Positions 52,001 to 60,120 are shown, counted from the stretch's first letter. The stretch: 64,000 nucleotides of DNA from Fasciolopsis buskii (GCA_008360955.1 LUCM01004325.1:1-64000), one strand, 5' to 3'. Translations and numbers: made by a program. Notes: generated from the letters alone by a model not told the origin.

Positions 52001-52551
52001 CAATCTAAAACGAGAACGGAAGAATAGGCGACAAAATTGAACCGTGAGATACAAATAAGAAGTTTACGGATGATATTTATCCGAGGAAAAGTGTATATCA
52101 AGTTAGGGGAGGACTAGTTTATTCTGTGGTTTCCAATATCATGTGCGCAGTGCTCTGAACGTACACGGGATGTGTCCTGTATCATTTGGCATAAGAGAAG
52201 CCAAACTTAAATCATAAACCTGATGTTCAATGGGACGAGGACAATTATAGATCTTGAATCGCATAGCCAATTGTCAGTGATTTTAATGCCCAAAGTACAT
52301 TTGAGTAAATCCGACGGGAACACAGACATTCGGTAAATGGGACACAAAAACGGAATTACCTTATTCAAATTTCGGCGACAAGTGGGACATTTGGAGAAAT
52401 CGGGTTCATCTACACTGCCGAATTTACGCAACTTCAGGATACATTTTGTACACGTCGGGTGATTGCAAGCGCCATAGGCAAAAAAATCTATATCCTCGTG
52501 ACAAATTGGACAAATTTTGGTCGCAGCTTGATCGCTTTCCATCATTGTCAT
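27042..52551 (-). CDS. ZNF598: ZNF598/Hel2 E3 ubiquitin ligase, 10 exons traced, last exon not found
   Basis: Coding exons on the minus strand are 52551-52360, 52004-51768, 51721-51519, 47364-47105, 46317-45982, 37254-37090, 33663-33260, 31931-31515, 27612-27387 and 27268-27042, with consistent GT-AG phases (889 codons so far). Family members are RING ligases that bind collided ribosomes and ubiquitylate small-subunit proteins such as eS10 and uS10, starting ribosome-associated quality control. Seen here: a C3HC4 RING (Cys14, Cys17, Cys29, His31, Cys34, Cys37, Cys55, Cys58), C2H2-like fingers in exons 2-4, a long low-complexity middle with five DFP/EFP motifs, and a conserved C-terminal helical part in exons 9-10 ending LVQCCRACGQ. 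Human ZNF598 is about 900 residues, so only a few tens of residues should be missing. The next donor (CAG/GTACGT) is good, so at least one more exon lies between 27041 and about 21100. Confidence 0.94.
27387..27612 (-). CDS. ZNF598: ZNF598 exon 9 (conserved C-terminal region)
   Basis: The acceptor is ACACCAG. It encodes TPYVPLPEEEARNRELIRTV, then GFTRFADLSRRYRHKQLTAN and AYVEALVGLL, which resembles the conserved C-terminal helical region of animal ZNF598. The chosen donor is G/GTAGGT (phase 1). Another phase-1 donor six bases upstream is possible. Confidence 0.88.
29250..29620 (+). repeat. Dispersed repeat family X, copy 2
   Basis: It contains CGCATGAACCGATCGGCTGG, then TAGAACAACGCCGTTGGCT, GCGCAAAGCTGGAG and AATAAACAATCCTACTCTGG, co-linear with copies 1 and 3. 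It lies directly upstream of an RTE 3' end (29690-29985), so it may be the upstream part of that element. Confidence 0.55.
29690..29985 (+). mobile_element. RTE 3'-end fragment
   Basis: It encodes TLKDKVTRREKQRRYSHLLS followed by NQ and then stops, the degraded C-terminus of an RTE protein. A tail with ACATGTAAC and ACAGCGGTCAG-like blocks ends in GAACGATGATGATAATGA. The same tail occurs at 42240-42340. Confidence 0.75.
30950..31255 (-). mobile_element. RTE 3' fragment, tail missing
   Basis: The minus strand encodes KDQLAIWLEALKDV, then SRRQCRSCYLIFSRI, matching the RTE C-terminal WLETL...RSCC pattern. It is the same region as 21595-22200 but without the microsatellite tail. Confidence 0.7.
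31515..31931 (-). CDS. ZNF598: ZNF598 exon 8 (EEFPTL motif, Lys-rich)
   Basis: The acceptor is TCATCAG and the exon opens LQPHDHLSQDDELESERNRM. DPVDWGPEEFPTLNG is the fifth motif of this type. A lysine-rich run follows (KKQTGPKKSVKP, KNKNSKVKKPS). It ends CILFAT before the donor ACG/GTGAGT at phase 0. Confidence 0.88.
32020..32260 (-). repeat. SINE-like dispersed repeat, third copy
   Basis: It shares CTGTCTGCCATCAAAGTGATC and GTGGGATTCGA-like stretches with the copy at 11280. It lies in ZNF598 intron 7. Confidence 0.4.
32495..32530. repeat. (TAA)n-rich microsatellite
   Basis: AATAATTAATAATAATAATA-type simple repeat in ZNF598 intron 7. Confidence 0.8.
33260..33663 (-). CDS. ZNF598: ZNF598 exon 7 (DFPDLP motif)
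   Basis: The acceptor is TTGGCAG, and the split Gly codon continues as LASWVVPDTSRSAQ. PPTAADFPDLPGSG closely repeats the exon 6 motif. The remainder is Ser/Arg-rich and probably disordered, ending ETLSRE. The donor is GAG/GTAGCA at phase 0. Confidence 0.88.
35180..35420 (+). promoter_or_regulatory. Possible Pol II promoter or LTR-like segment
   Basis: A strong TATA box (GCTATATAAACCCGG at about 35330-35344) is followed by an unexplained segment with no coding frame. It lies in ZNF598 intron 6. It could be a solo LTR or chance; no terminal repeats were established. Confidence 0.25.
36022..36100 (+). repeat. tRNA-like sequence (tRNA-derived SINE head or tRNA pseudogene)
   Basis: It has an A-box-like CGGCCAAACGG (36031-36041) and a perfect B-box GGTTCGAATCC (36075-36085). 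The ends GGCCGGCGG and CCGCCGGCC (36022-36030 with 36091-36099) pair over nine bases. The anticodon arm does not fold, which argues against a working tRNA. It lies in ZNF598 intron 6. Confidence 0.6.
36480..36790 (+). repeat. Dispersed repeat family X, copy 3
   Basis: It contains GCGGCCACGGACAAGCAGTC, GCATGAATCAATCGATTGGCC, GGAACAACGTTATTACGTTG and ATAAACAGTCCAACTCTGGA-like stretches, co-linear with copy 2. It is followed by a (TA)n run. Confidence 0.55.
36792..36812. repeat. (TA)n microsatellite
   Basis: About ten TA units next to family X copy 3. Confidence 0.85.
37090..37254 (-). CDS. ZNF598: ZNF598 exon 6 (DFPDLP motif)
   Basis: A strong T-rich acceptor (GTTTCCAG) leads into APQWIKTSSGV and then QKLPTASDFPDLP. 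The donor is G/GTAAAA at phase 1. The exon is symmetric (1-1, 165 nt), so it could be skipped without a frameshift. It follows an 8.7-kb intron. Confidence 0.88.
37397..37472 (-). ncRNA. Hammerhead-ribozyme-like motif, copy 2 (decayed)
   Basis: On the minus strand GCATAC (37472-37467) can pair with GTGTGC (37435-37430) as a 6-bp stem I with one G-T pair. Next come CTGAAGA (37466-37460, fits the core CUGANGA), a short stem II (CGG/CCG, with a C-C mismatch at its base), GAAA (37445-37442), and a minimal stem III ending in C at 37436, the expected cleavage position. Stem III (ACT/GAT) is broken. The flank to 37397 matches copy 1. Decayed minimal hammerheads of this shape are known from Penelope-like and SM-alpha elements. 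It is in the sense orientation of ZNF598 intron 5. Confidence 0.5.
38200..38890 (+). mobile_element. RTE reverse transcriptase fragment, second lineage
   Basis: Frames shift through ADRFSYLGSHIAF-like, LRCLWRRRDIQLSIRI, LKLVGTYFAHATERLPSC and GGHSNTWQNDV, the order of RTE/SR2 C-termini. A frameshift is needed every 100-200 bp. It lies in ZNF598 intron 5, antisense to the gene. Confidence 0.75.
40690..42340 (+). mobile_element. RTE non-LTR retrotransposon: reverse transcriptase to 3' tail
   Basis: The longest RT stretch in the window. It encodes IPLSWSEALIEPIFKEG, then HEHQAGFRPGRGCTNQIF and VVFLDLKGAFNSVDR in one frame, then after frameshifts DLDYTYDVVWLFK (the YADD site changed to YTYD), CFTPSKSKVLLQD, RPDISLKLKGRVCC and LNRLHWLGRVSRM. 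It ends with a non-coding tail that finishes GAACGATGATGATGATAAC near 42320-42338. Frameshifts and the lost catalytic Asp make it inactive. It lies in ZNF598 intron 5. Confidence 0.85.
43217..43232. repeat. (TA)n microsatellite
   Basis: A short TA run in ZNF598 intron 5. Confidence 0.75.
44290..45480 (-). mobile_element. RTE-type reverse transcriptase, second lineage, degraded
   Basis: Read on the minus strand through frameshifts: RFQTGHVSIDHIFVRRVLKP near 45340, then a degraded motif-A region, SEF/TAKVGV-like residues near 45140, intact LEYADDVSL near 45000, HSKLRLQDWIDSKR, LALTNLRYLCCRRGIQLS, and ADLNWLGHVLHVSTNRLLC near 44460. The order from palm to C-terminus is complete, but the frame is broken many times. 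Confidence 0.8.
45660..45790 (-). repeat. SINE-like dispersed repeat, left part only
   Basis: It matches the first half of the copy at 19780 (AGAAGAGGCATATCTCATAGCC, then GTGGCTTAGAACTAAATA-like). It ends about 190 bp before ZNF598 exon 5's 3' edge. Confidence 0.4.
45982..46317 (-). CDS. ZNF598: ZNF598 exon 5 (two DFPxL motifs)
   Basis: The acceptor is ACCACAG with two bases completing a codon. It encodes VRFRRPNPSEWTGDDFPALA and later LTADDFPSLSG. The rest is low-complexity and probably disordered. The donor is G/GTAAGT at phase 1. The exon is phase 1-1 symmetric. Confidence 0.9.
47105..47364 (-). CDS. ZNF598: ZNF598 exon 4 (last finger region)
   Basis: The acceptor is CTACTTAG, and one base completes an Arg codon. 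It encodes REQCELLTHYAESHHLCAEC, then LGLHRFQEHPD. The chosen donor is A/GTGAGT (phase 1). A second phase-1 donor (GTACCG) lies 29 bp upstream and would remove about ten residues, so the 3' edge is the least certain of this gene. Confidence 0.88.
47880..48740 (+). mobile_element. RTE reverse transcriptase fragment with intact YADD
   Basis: Translation gives CPVSPVLFNFVIQGLLDDRL, then KVFDLEYADDITLLCDDAQE (near 47990-48045). After frameshifts it gives GGVGEGVSSRIAKARTAFAN-like, FKGGVYNATVRSVLYGCE-like and SVVDHRCLRSI-like stretches. The catalytic YADD is intact, but stops break the frame. It lies in ZNF598 intron 3, antisense to the gene. Confidence 0.8.
48934..48976 (+). ncRNA. Hammerhead-ribozyme-like motif, copy 1 (decayed)
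   Basis: TGACGA (48941-48946) fits the hammerhead core except that the preceding C is A. Stem II is GCG/CGC (48947-48949 with 48958-48960) around an 8-nt loop, followed by GAAA (48961-48964). The minimal stem III ACC/GGT (48964-48966 with 48967-48969) leads to C at 48970, the expected cleavage position. The following GTGTGC is shared with copy 2, but its stem I partner is eroded. Homology to copy 2 continues through CTTCCGGGCAAATTTCGTTC. The self-complementary ACCGGT is typical of hammerheads acting as dimers in Penelope-like elements. Confidence 0.5.
49021..49058. repeat. (TA)n microsatellite
   Basis: About 18 TA units, beginning 50 bp after the predicted hammerhead cleavage position of copy 1. 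Confidence 0.9.
49645..51270 (+). mobile_element. RTE element, 5' region plus endonuclease (copy A)
   Basis: The 5' region begins near CACAACAAGACTGCACC, and 49645-49996 is only about 65-70% similar to copy C by eye. From 49997 to 51122 it is almost identical to copy C. Frames encode SLPIGICCVSETGIQDSS, LALFRMDF, KKEFYDDLVTLVRKSEGSNI, then VVVASDFNAKIG (Gly of GDFNA replaced by Ser) and DNGEKYQLCADDCLFLSGMD, an RTE apurinic-like endonuclease. One frameshift separates the two halves. After about 50930 comes the block shared with 12470-12745. It sits in ZNF598 intron 3. Confidence 0.85.
51519..51721 (-). CDS. ZNF598: ZNF598 exon 3 (C2H2 finger)
   Basis: The acceptor is GATCTAG. It encodes FVPMKPADLVAHRKWDNKR, then RGHPLCNFC, HHLRDSHFLCDLC and FVVF. 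The order (basic link, GHPLC.FC, L..HLR..H..C..C) is diagnostic of ZNF598/Hel2. The donor AG/GTGAGT leaves two bases (phase 2). Confidence 0.93.
51722..51767 (-). other. 46-bp intron in ZNF598
   Basis: The GTAGGA donor and CTAG acceptor are 46 bp apart, splitting exons 2 and 3 at phase 0. Reading through would hit in-frame stops, so removal is required. The T-rich 3' half acts as the polypyrimidine tract. Confidence 0.85.
51768..52004 (-). CDS. ZNF598: ZNF598 exon 2 (C2H2-like finger)
   Basis: The acceptor is GTTTTAG. The exon opens with IVIMESFVPFDQ, then YPSQHIERHYRDMLRSICPV and a CPVC...H...H finger, then SYCDLCIRYAR. It ends AGG/GTAGGA at phase 0, just before a 46-bp intron. Confidence 0.92.
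52360..52551 (-). CDS. ZNF598: ZNF598 exon 1 (RING finger)
   Basis: It begins MTMMESDQAATKICPICHED. All eight RING ligands are present in C3HC4 spacing, and the IDFFAYGACNHP stretch is typical of this family. ATG 52551 is the first Met before the RING; the frame is open a little further upstream, so an earlier start or a 5' exon is possible. The donor is AAG/GTAATT at phase 0. Confidence 0.93.
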
Positions 52552-53217
52552 CCCTCTCGATATAGAAGGGTAACAGTTGAGTAAAATCTGAATGGAATGT
52601 TGGCTTTAGGCCACCACCAAGTCGATTCTGCAACATGAAATCGTAGTATGGGAAAATACACAATTATCATTTACTCATTCGCCAAAAGCTACTATTAGTA
52701 GCATACAAACCGTGCCATACAAGAGTGCAAAACAGAAATTTGACAAGGATAATATGCAATTATGGAAAATTTGTCGTACACATTCTTATCTTTTACTTTC
52801 CGTCTTTCTCCACGATACGACAAAATATAACCTCTTCAGGGAACTATGGGCATTTTCAGGCTACCTATAGATGAAGTGATCTGCAGCGAAAATATTCAAA
52901 CCCACAGCCAATGGGACTTGCCCAGCTGCTTAGCGTTGAACGATGGGGAATAAGGTCTGAAGCTGACCATAATAGAAGCACAGGAGGATCTAAACACAAA
53001 TAGCAAATATAGTCTTGACACAAAAAACCTTGAGTCGAATGACAAAACAGTTGAGGCAAATACTCCATTTTGACGAATAAATGGGCATTACTGCGACAGA
53101 AATATACCATACAGTGTCGTGGAAAAAAACATACTCCCAATTTTCTGGGACGCAATGCACCAGAGGAAATTCGCAGGAATAAAACGATGGCTTAAATGCA
53201 ATGAGTCGAAGAATAAT
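52552..53217. other. Upstream flank of ZNF598
   Basis: It is AT-rich with no recognised repeat or exon. It is the likely promoter or 5' UTR region, but no clear TATA box or CpG cluster was seen. Confidence 0.4.
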
Positions 53218-53789
53218 TGATCCAAGCAGATGACTTTCCACTCAGCTATACCCCGCTGCCTTGCGGTCATGTTCTTGTTAGGCCCAAAGGCTTTGGTTTG
53301 GAGCCCTATCCGTTCTCCTCCTTATCGACTGGACTCATTAGCGGCATCCGTCCGTCAATTCCCATGAGTTACATGCATACACATAATTTCATACTGCATC
53401 GGTCGTCGCGCAGGATAATCAGGACCGCACTGCTCACTACAGAGGGCAGTGGGTAGTGATAAGTATGCTGCTGCCCAGAGTTCTCTCTCTTTTATTCAAC
53501 CTGTTTCTTCTACCCCAACCAGAACCTTTTGCCTTCTCTCTCTACCCATAGTATTCCCATTAATATCACACGCCCGATACTCTCAACGGTTCATTGTCAA
53601 ATGGTGTAGTAAGTGGCTTTCAATCTGCCAGCTCACGTTTTCTCAGGCGTCATTAGCCTCTGAATCTTGCCTCTTTCAATGCCAACACTCTCACATAGGC
53701 TGGCGAACAGGTGTGTCCAGTTCTGACAAGGGACTCGCTTCCGATTGGTATCTGCTGCGTCAGTGAAACAGGAATTCAGGATTCAAGCA
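53218..53789 (+). mobile_element. RTE 5'-region fragment (copy B)
   Basis: An exact inverted match, as far as read, to 55104-54533. From 53406 it also matches copy A from 49997. It stops abruptly at the N at 53790, where its sequence should continue into the endonuclease. Confidence 0.85.
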
Positions 53790-53790
53790 N
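53790..53790. other. Undetermined base (assembly join)
   Basis: A single N separates copy B (plus) from copy C (minus). Both are cut mid-element here. Confidence 0.95.
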
Positions 53791-55312
53791 TAGCTGTTTC
53801 GAACAGCCGAATCAGACAGACGTTCGACAGCCAATCGGGTTTGTGGCCTGTGTCGATGGCCGTTGAGCTGCAACAAAAATCGCATTGAAACTAATGCATG
53901 TTCCGATTCGACGTATGTGGTCCAGTACGATCTATGGTTCTGGACAGAACCGCACTAACGGTCGCTTACTGCAATAAATTCGAGCTGACTTAGATTACCT
54001 GTCGAGTTGGAGCGCCATGTCAATGTGTAATGCAAAATGTCGGAAATCCATGCCAGATAGGAACAAGCAGTCGTCAGCACAGAGTTGATATTTTTCCCCG
54101 TTATCTGTTCGCTGAGCTGGCATGGCGCACCGCCCACCTAAACAGGAATCCGATGCACTAAATTTCCCAATTTTTGCATTAAAATCACTTGCTACCACTA
54201 CAATGTTAGAGCCTTCACTCTTGCGAACAAGAGTGACGAGGTCGTCATAAAACTCTTTCTTGTGTGTCAACGCTGCAGTCTGTTGGGGCGTACGCCGAGA
54301 TGACAAACAAGTTGCGCTTAAAACAGCTATTCTTCCCAACGCCGACTGACCCCTGCAGTCTCACATTTCATAAACGACTGCCAACTGAAATCCATTCTAA
54401 AAAGGGCCAAATCAGCCTTGGCACTCAAGACTATTTTTACACTGCGTTGACCCACTGCTTGAGTTGCTTCGTCTCCTGAGATGCGCAGAAAATATCTTGA
54501 AGAGACATTTGATGCAGTTAGTTGAATTGCTCTGCTTGAATCCTGAATTCCTGTTTCACTGACGCAGCAGATACCAATCGGAAGCGAGTCCCTTGTCAGA
54601 ACTGGACACACCTGTTCGCCAGCCTATGTGAGAGTGTTGGCATTGAAAGAGGCAAGATTCAGAGGCTAATGACGCCTGAGAAAACGTGAGCTGGCAGATT
54701 GAAAGCCACTTACTACACCATTTGACAATGAACCGTTGAGAGTATCGGGCGTGTGATATTAATGGGAATACTATGGGTAGAGAGAGAAGGCAAAAGGTTC
54801 TGGTTGGGGTAGAAGAAACAGGTTGAATAAAAGAGAGAGAACTCTGGGCAGCAGCATACTTATCACTACCCACTGCCCTCTGTAGTGAGCAGTGCGGTCC
54901 TGATTATCCTGCGCGACGACCGATGCAGTATGAAATTATGTGTATGCATGTAACTCATGGGAATTGACGGACGGATGCCGCTAATGAGTCCAGTCGATAA
55001 GGAGGAGAACGGATAGGGCTCCAAACCAAAGCCTTTGGGCCTAACAAGAACATGACCGCAAGGCAGCGGGGTATAGCTGAGTGGAAAGTCATCTGCTTGG
55101 ATCACTTATTATTCCACTGGTTTTTCCGACTGAGCTGCTAACTCAGATCAACTCTCGACTAGGACAGGGAGAATACTTCGTCGGGTCCTTACCTATTGAC
55201 CTTCCAGGCATGGTTGGGTTTTCGGCTTGAGATAAGCCATCCTGTGTAGCTTTTTGGATCATGGAGGCACGCAAGCGGTCACACCATGTCAGGGTGCAGT
55301 TTCGTTGTGACG
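53791..55312 (-). mobile_element. RTE element, 5' region plus endonuclease (copy C)
   Basis: Minus-strand frames encode the same proteins as copy A, including ICCVSETGIQDSS, FYDDLVTLVRKSEGSNIVVV and ASDFNAKIG. The 5' end near 55312 (CGTTGTGA-like) abuts the CR1 element. The 3' side is cut at the N. Confidence 0.85.
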
Positions 55313-55339
55313 ACAACTCCAACCCTCCTCCTTCAATCT

Positions 55340-57721
55340 TAAACCTCCCGACTTTTTAACAAGTCGATTGTATTTCCGTCACGTTTGCTTTCTCTAGCGT
55401 GCACATTACTTTTCGCCTGCAACTCCCAGGATAGCCTGCTGCTACCGAACTTACTTGATACACTGGCTCGAAAGAACAGCTTCACCCACCTCCTTATAAC
55501 TGGCGGTTTCAACTTGCCAAGCACGGACTGGCCCAGGGCCGATTGCCATGAGCTCACCTTTATGAAGCCCTTGCTAGAATTCACTCTCGAAAGAGCATGG
55601 ATTCAAGACGTTAGGGAGTTTACCCGATTTCGGGAGGGTCAAAATCCATCCCTGCTGGATTTAGTCATTGCAAACGATAAGCACCAGACTCACCACCTGC
55701 CTCCACTAGGCAAAAGTGATCATGTACTTATCCGCTTCGTCTATCATCAGTTGGCCACTAATTCCCAACGTACCCAAAGTTGCACGCTCCTTTAAAACGG
55801 CAAACCACCAAGCCCTCAACAGCTTCCTGAACCTCCACCTAGACCACGGGGTCCCAAGTAGAAATGCCGAGATGACTGTAGGGCTGGACAGCCTTATTTC
55901 CACAGCTGATAGCTCCCTTGGTCCCAAGGATCCAAATCCCCAGCAGCACGAAGCGTTGCTTCACCCGTATAGTAAATGCCTGTTAGATGAGAGAATCCGA
56001 ATTTATGCTAGGTTCAAGCTCACAGGTCTCGCTCAGGATGAAATAAAGCTTGTTCTCGTTCACAACCAATGTAAGGACCCGATCAGGGCTTACCAAAGGG
56101 TAGTCGAGCAGGAAGTACCCGCTCACGCACGAAAAAAGAAAGCCTACCCATATCAGTACATGAGGAGATTGAAAAAGCCGATAACGTACTCCGACCTGTT
56201 AGCTGAGGTCTTGAACTCCTGCTTTAGCACCTTCAACGTCACCCTAACCTTAATCCATCCCACCCTTCACGCAATACCATTAGGATCTACCATGTGTCAC
56301 CTATCAATTGACCCAAGCAGTCCCAAAGGGCCTCCGCTGCCATGGAACCTGGTCAGCTTCGTTCATATATACTAAAAGAAGGGGCTGTGACTTTAGCGCC
56401 CAATTTAATTCTCTTTTCAGGCTTCCATGGACAAGTGAAAAAGCAACTATAGCGGCAATCTACAAAAAGTATCTGGAAACTTCCCACCACCTATAGATCA
56501 ATTAGTCTTGCCAATATCCACAGTAAAATCTTCGAGAGAACACTGAAGCAATCCATACTTCCCCACTTACAAAGTAGTAATCTTTCCCCGTCCCAGCATG
56601 GTTTCCTCCCAGACAGGTCTTGCATCAGCAACATGTCACAGATCACCTCATTGAAGCCTATGATGACAGAGAGATTGTACATGCCATATTCGTAGACCTT
56701 ACGAAAGCCTTTGATACGGTTCTCCATACCTTACAACTGTATAAGCTTGAGGCATGTGGGATCTCAGGTCATCTACCAGACTGTGTAACTTTCTCAGTGG
56801 CTGCAGTTTTGTCGTCCATGTAGGCAGCGCCACTCCTAAATCCTTGCCAATCTCCTGTGGGGGCCCTCAAGGCTCAGTTCTGGGGCCCCTATTATTTCTA
56901 GTCCACATCAACGACCTCGCTCTGTTCCTCCCATCGAGCACTGCGATATATGCTGACTACGTGACCATATGGGGCACAGACAAAGGTTGCCTCAATAGGC
57001 CATAGGTTAGGCCAAGCGGTAGTCAGTCGACGGGAACATTCCCATAAAACGATGACAACTGCGTCAGCATATCATTTGGCAGTGGACCAGGCCCATCGTT
57101 ATTCACTAACGAAAGTAGTGAACTGTTCAGAGTAGATTGCCATAAGGTGTTAGGGTTCTGGACAGATACTCGCCTATCGTTCTACAGACACCAGCAACTC
57201 GCCAGCAAAACAGCCGTTCCGGTCCTAAACACGATTCGACGATCCTCCCAATAATCTTGCCAATGGACTTTCCCTATGTGGCACGTATATTCGATCGCTT
57301 TTGGATTACGGTAGCAAATAGTGCATTCTGGACTCTCACGCTTCTGACAGTGCTTAGAACGGGTGCAAAAGGCTGCCAGCAAGACAAGACGAGGCTACTC
57401 CCATCTTTTGTCCTTCACCTATATCCCCTGGTGAGGCGCACCAGGTTGGTTTATTATTGCTTTTTAACATTTTCGTCAGGCCTGGTTCGTGAATTTTTCA
57501 TTTCGAGCCCAACCTCCTTTCGCCGCTTAAGAAAAATCTTTAAGCCTCGGCTGCGCACCTCCCTCAGAGCTAACTTCTTCGCTCATAGGGTAATCTCCCC
57601 CTGGAATGCCCTGCCCAAAGTTGCCAATTCACATAGTGAAGCCAAATTCAAAATCCATGATATCCATTTAGGTTTTACTCTTCAAGCTCCTCCAAGAGTG
57701 ACTATCTCCCCGATTACCTAG
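55340..57721 (+). mobile_element. CR1-type non-LTR retrotransposon, degraded
   Basis: Endonuclease part: FTHLLITGGFNLPSTDWPRA (Asp of GDFN replaced by Gly) and LLDLVIANDK...KSDHVLIRF. RT part, in several frames: ATIAAIYKKY, HAIFVDLTKAFDTVLHTLQL, SCGGPQGSVLGPLLFLVHIN, AIYADYVTIW (second Asp of YADD replaced by Tyr). C-terminal part: KPRLRTSLRANFFAHRVISP followed by WNALPK. It is 5'-truncated, with at least four frame breaks and both catalytic sites damaged. Confidence 0.9.
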
Positions 57722-59559
57722 CATCTTCCTTGCGCCATGTAGAGAACCGCACTAAGGGCGATTTCTTTTGTAGAGTAAATTCCATCTCTTTTCTGGCTCA
57801 GCTTATCCTGTTCTGGTCCGTACTTTTACTGACAGCTAGACAATTTCAGAATAACGTTAAACGGCCTTGACCTTTGACGTGCGAGTTACTCAGTATTTCA
57901 AGACAGTTAGATCGAAAATAATGTTTCTTCTGGCCACTTTGCTTGCCCTTGATTGCTTGCATCTCAGAATTTTTAATGCTTATTGGGTACAAAAACCTTT
58001 GCATGCTGTCTTTGTTGCGAGCTGTCACTATATGTTTGCTCCTTTGCAGTCTCTACAACTGTACTTGATTACGTTGTTGACGTCAGGGCAATATAACATT
58101 TCCGTATCTCTCTCAAAAGTAATTACTTTAAATCTCCGCAGCTACTTATTGGTACCAGCCAGCCCGTATCCCCGTAAAAATGAAATATGGAAGGTACAAT
58201 GACCACGACTGCGTTGTGTCCGTCGATCGGCTCCGTCCAAAGTGTGCTCCAGGGCATAGCTCAGACAGTTCCAGTTCCAGTTAGATTACAGGACTAAACG
58301 GCGTTCAGGTTCTTGCACCGGGGGCTTCTTGGGTCAGACGATGCCTCAACAACAGGAGGGTGGAATCTCTCTTCAGTTCACAGGACAGAACTGATCGCAA
58401 TGACCAAACGAACATCCTGATCGGTGTGGTGTCCACGATTTTCCCTGACTTCCAGTGGTGTGCGTGATTTGATGTTCGTCTTTCCTGAAGGGCAGAGCTT
58501 TTAGAGCGGTACCGTACCCATACATATTTGCATAGTTATAAATTATACTCAAACATGAAAGGTGGAAAAAGCAGATGAGTTCCCACGACCTCACTTGTGG
58601 TACCAAATCCGGAATACCGTACTCCTGCATATATCTGGGGCTATTTCGAAGGTTTTCTCTGACTTGTAACGCAGAGCACTCTCGGAAAATTTACTCAGTG
58701 TACTTCATTTTGCGCAGGCATTTTGTGGCACTAATAGCCTATCGAGCTTCCAGATTTTCTTCGGTGGTATGCGCGAGATATAGCATTCACCACTGCCATT
58801 TTTTAGTTTCCACTTGGTTGGCCAAATAAACCCCGTACTCCCTAAAGTGAGAAAGAACTAGATATCCCTTCTCCCTCCCGTGCCAAAGAACGATATTTGT
58901 TTCTACGTTCCATTTTTTCACGACATCACACTGATATCAAATCGTCTGTTTTGCAAAACCCCCATCTTGGCCCTCTAATAACGACATGAACGAATGGGCG
59001 CGTGCCACACGAGCGTATGCAGACGTGGCCCAGAATTCCAGAAACGACAAACGACCAGAAGGGCCAGAAGGTGAAATGGAAAGTCTGAAAACAATACATC
59101 GGATACGCCAAGAATGATCTGTAGAACAAACGGCGGAGCCCAAATCCTCGGATTTCTTTTGCCAAAGAACTAACCAATTAGTGGAAACCATGTATGCGGA
59201 AAGAGATTTGAACCTTTGTGACCAACGGGTAATTAACAGCATAAAATCACTGGGGTTCGCGTCGCAGATATAGACACGTTAATGATGCGTGTGGCCGAAA
59301 GATCTTGTTTGCTTCTTTCGCGAAAATATGCTGGACATTTACCCTCGTACTGGTATTAGAAACGGATGTCCCATTTCCTGGCGGTTTTTTAGCACTACGC
59401 TATTGTTTTAGACATGAGGTGGTGATCTCTTTCCAGGACAGAGAATTGCCGATTGATTGCTTCTCTGAAAGTGAGTTTTCGGCTTCACTGGAACTGGAGG
59501 CCGGCGGTGATAGTCACAGGACCTGGCAAATCACGTTACCAACGTCAGAATCCCTGAAA
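57722..59559. other. No gene recognised
   Basis: It probably contains the CR1 3' tail at its start and, near 58.9-59.5 kb, degraded sequence downstream of the Gypsy fragment. Open frames at 57867-58202 and 58937-59242 have no recognised domain. Confidence 0.45.
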
Positions 59560-60120
59560 GGCTAAAACCGTATCTGGAATAGCTAGGAGGTAAGCTGCCT
59601 TCAACGTAAGCTGCTTTGAAATTGTCGATTTGAAATGCACTGACCTTGAAAGTATTGCCGTGACGAGAATTTACGCAATTCGGGATTTCATGAGGTCGCT
59701 GTTGCAATTTGCGCAATGAATCAAACCAAACAAGTACGTGTGACCCGGTAAAGTGTTCGGCGGGAAGAAATAATGGTCGTAGCTGCGGAGTAGTTCATGC
59801 CGCATAGAGATTCCACATGTTCGCAGGCAGGGGAGTAGCGCAATTTTATGCTGCTACTGGAGCATGACTCCGAGGCGTAAAGGATTACCTAGGAAGCCCT
59901 AATGTCCTTTCGAGCACGAGTTTCGCGGCGGCACACTGGATATCTGCCTTTAAGCAGGTTCTGATACCAAGTAGATCAAGCGGTAACGATTCGCAGCAGT
60001 TGGGGTTCCTGTGACATTTGAGATCGATTTCTGGTTCACAATGAAAACCTTTGGCCAGTTCCTTGGATGCCCAGTGTTTAGTGGCCGTGCCGATCCGCCC
60101 CGTACTCGGGACATTTGTGG
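59560..60120 (-). mobile_element. Gypsy (LTR retrotransposon) integrase C-terminal fragment
   Basis: The minus strand reads ESLPLDLLGIRTCLKADIQC near 59990-59930, then AAAKLVLERTLGLP, SHVLVWFDSLRKLQQRPHEI, GNTFKVSAFQIDNFKAAYVE. This is the end of a Gypsy integrase plus its GPY/F-like tail. Several frameshifts are needed and no LTRs were identified. Confidence 0.75.
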
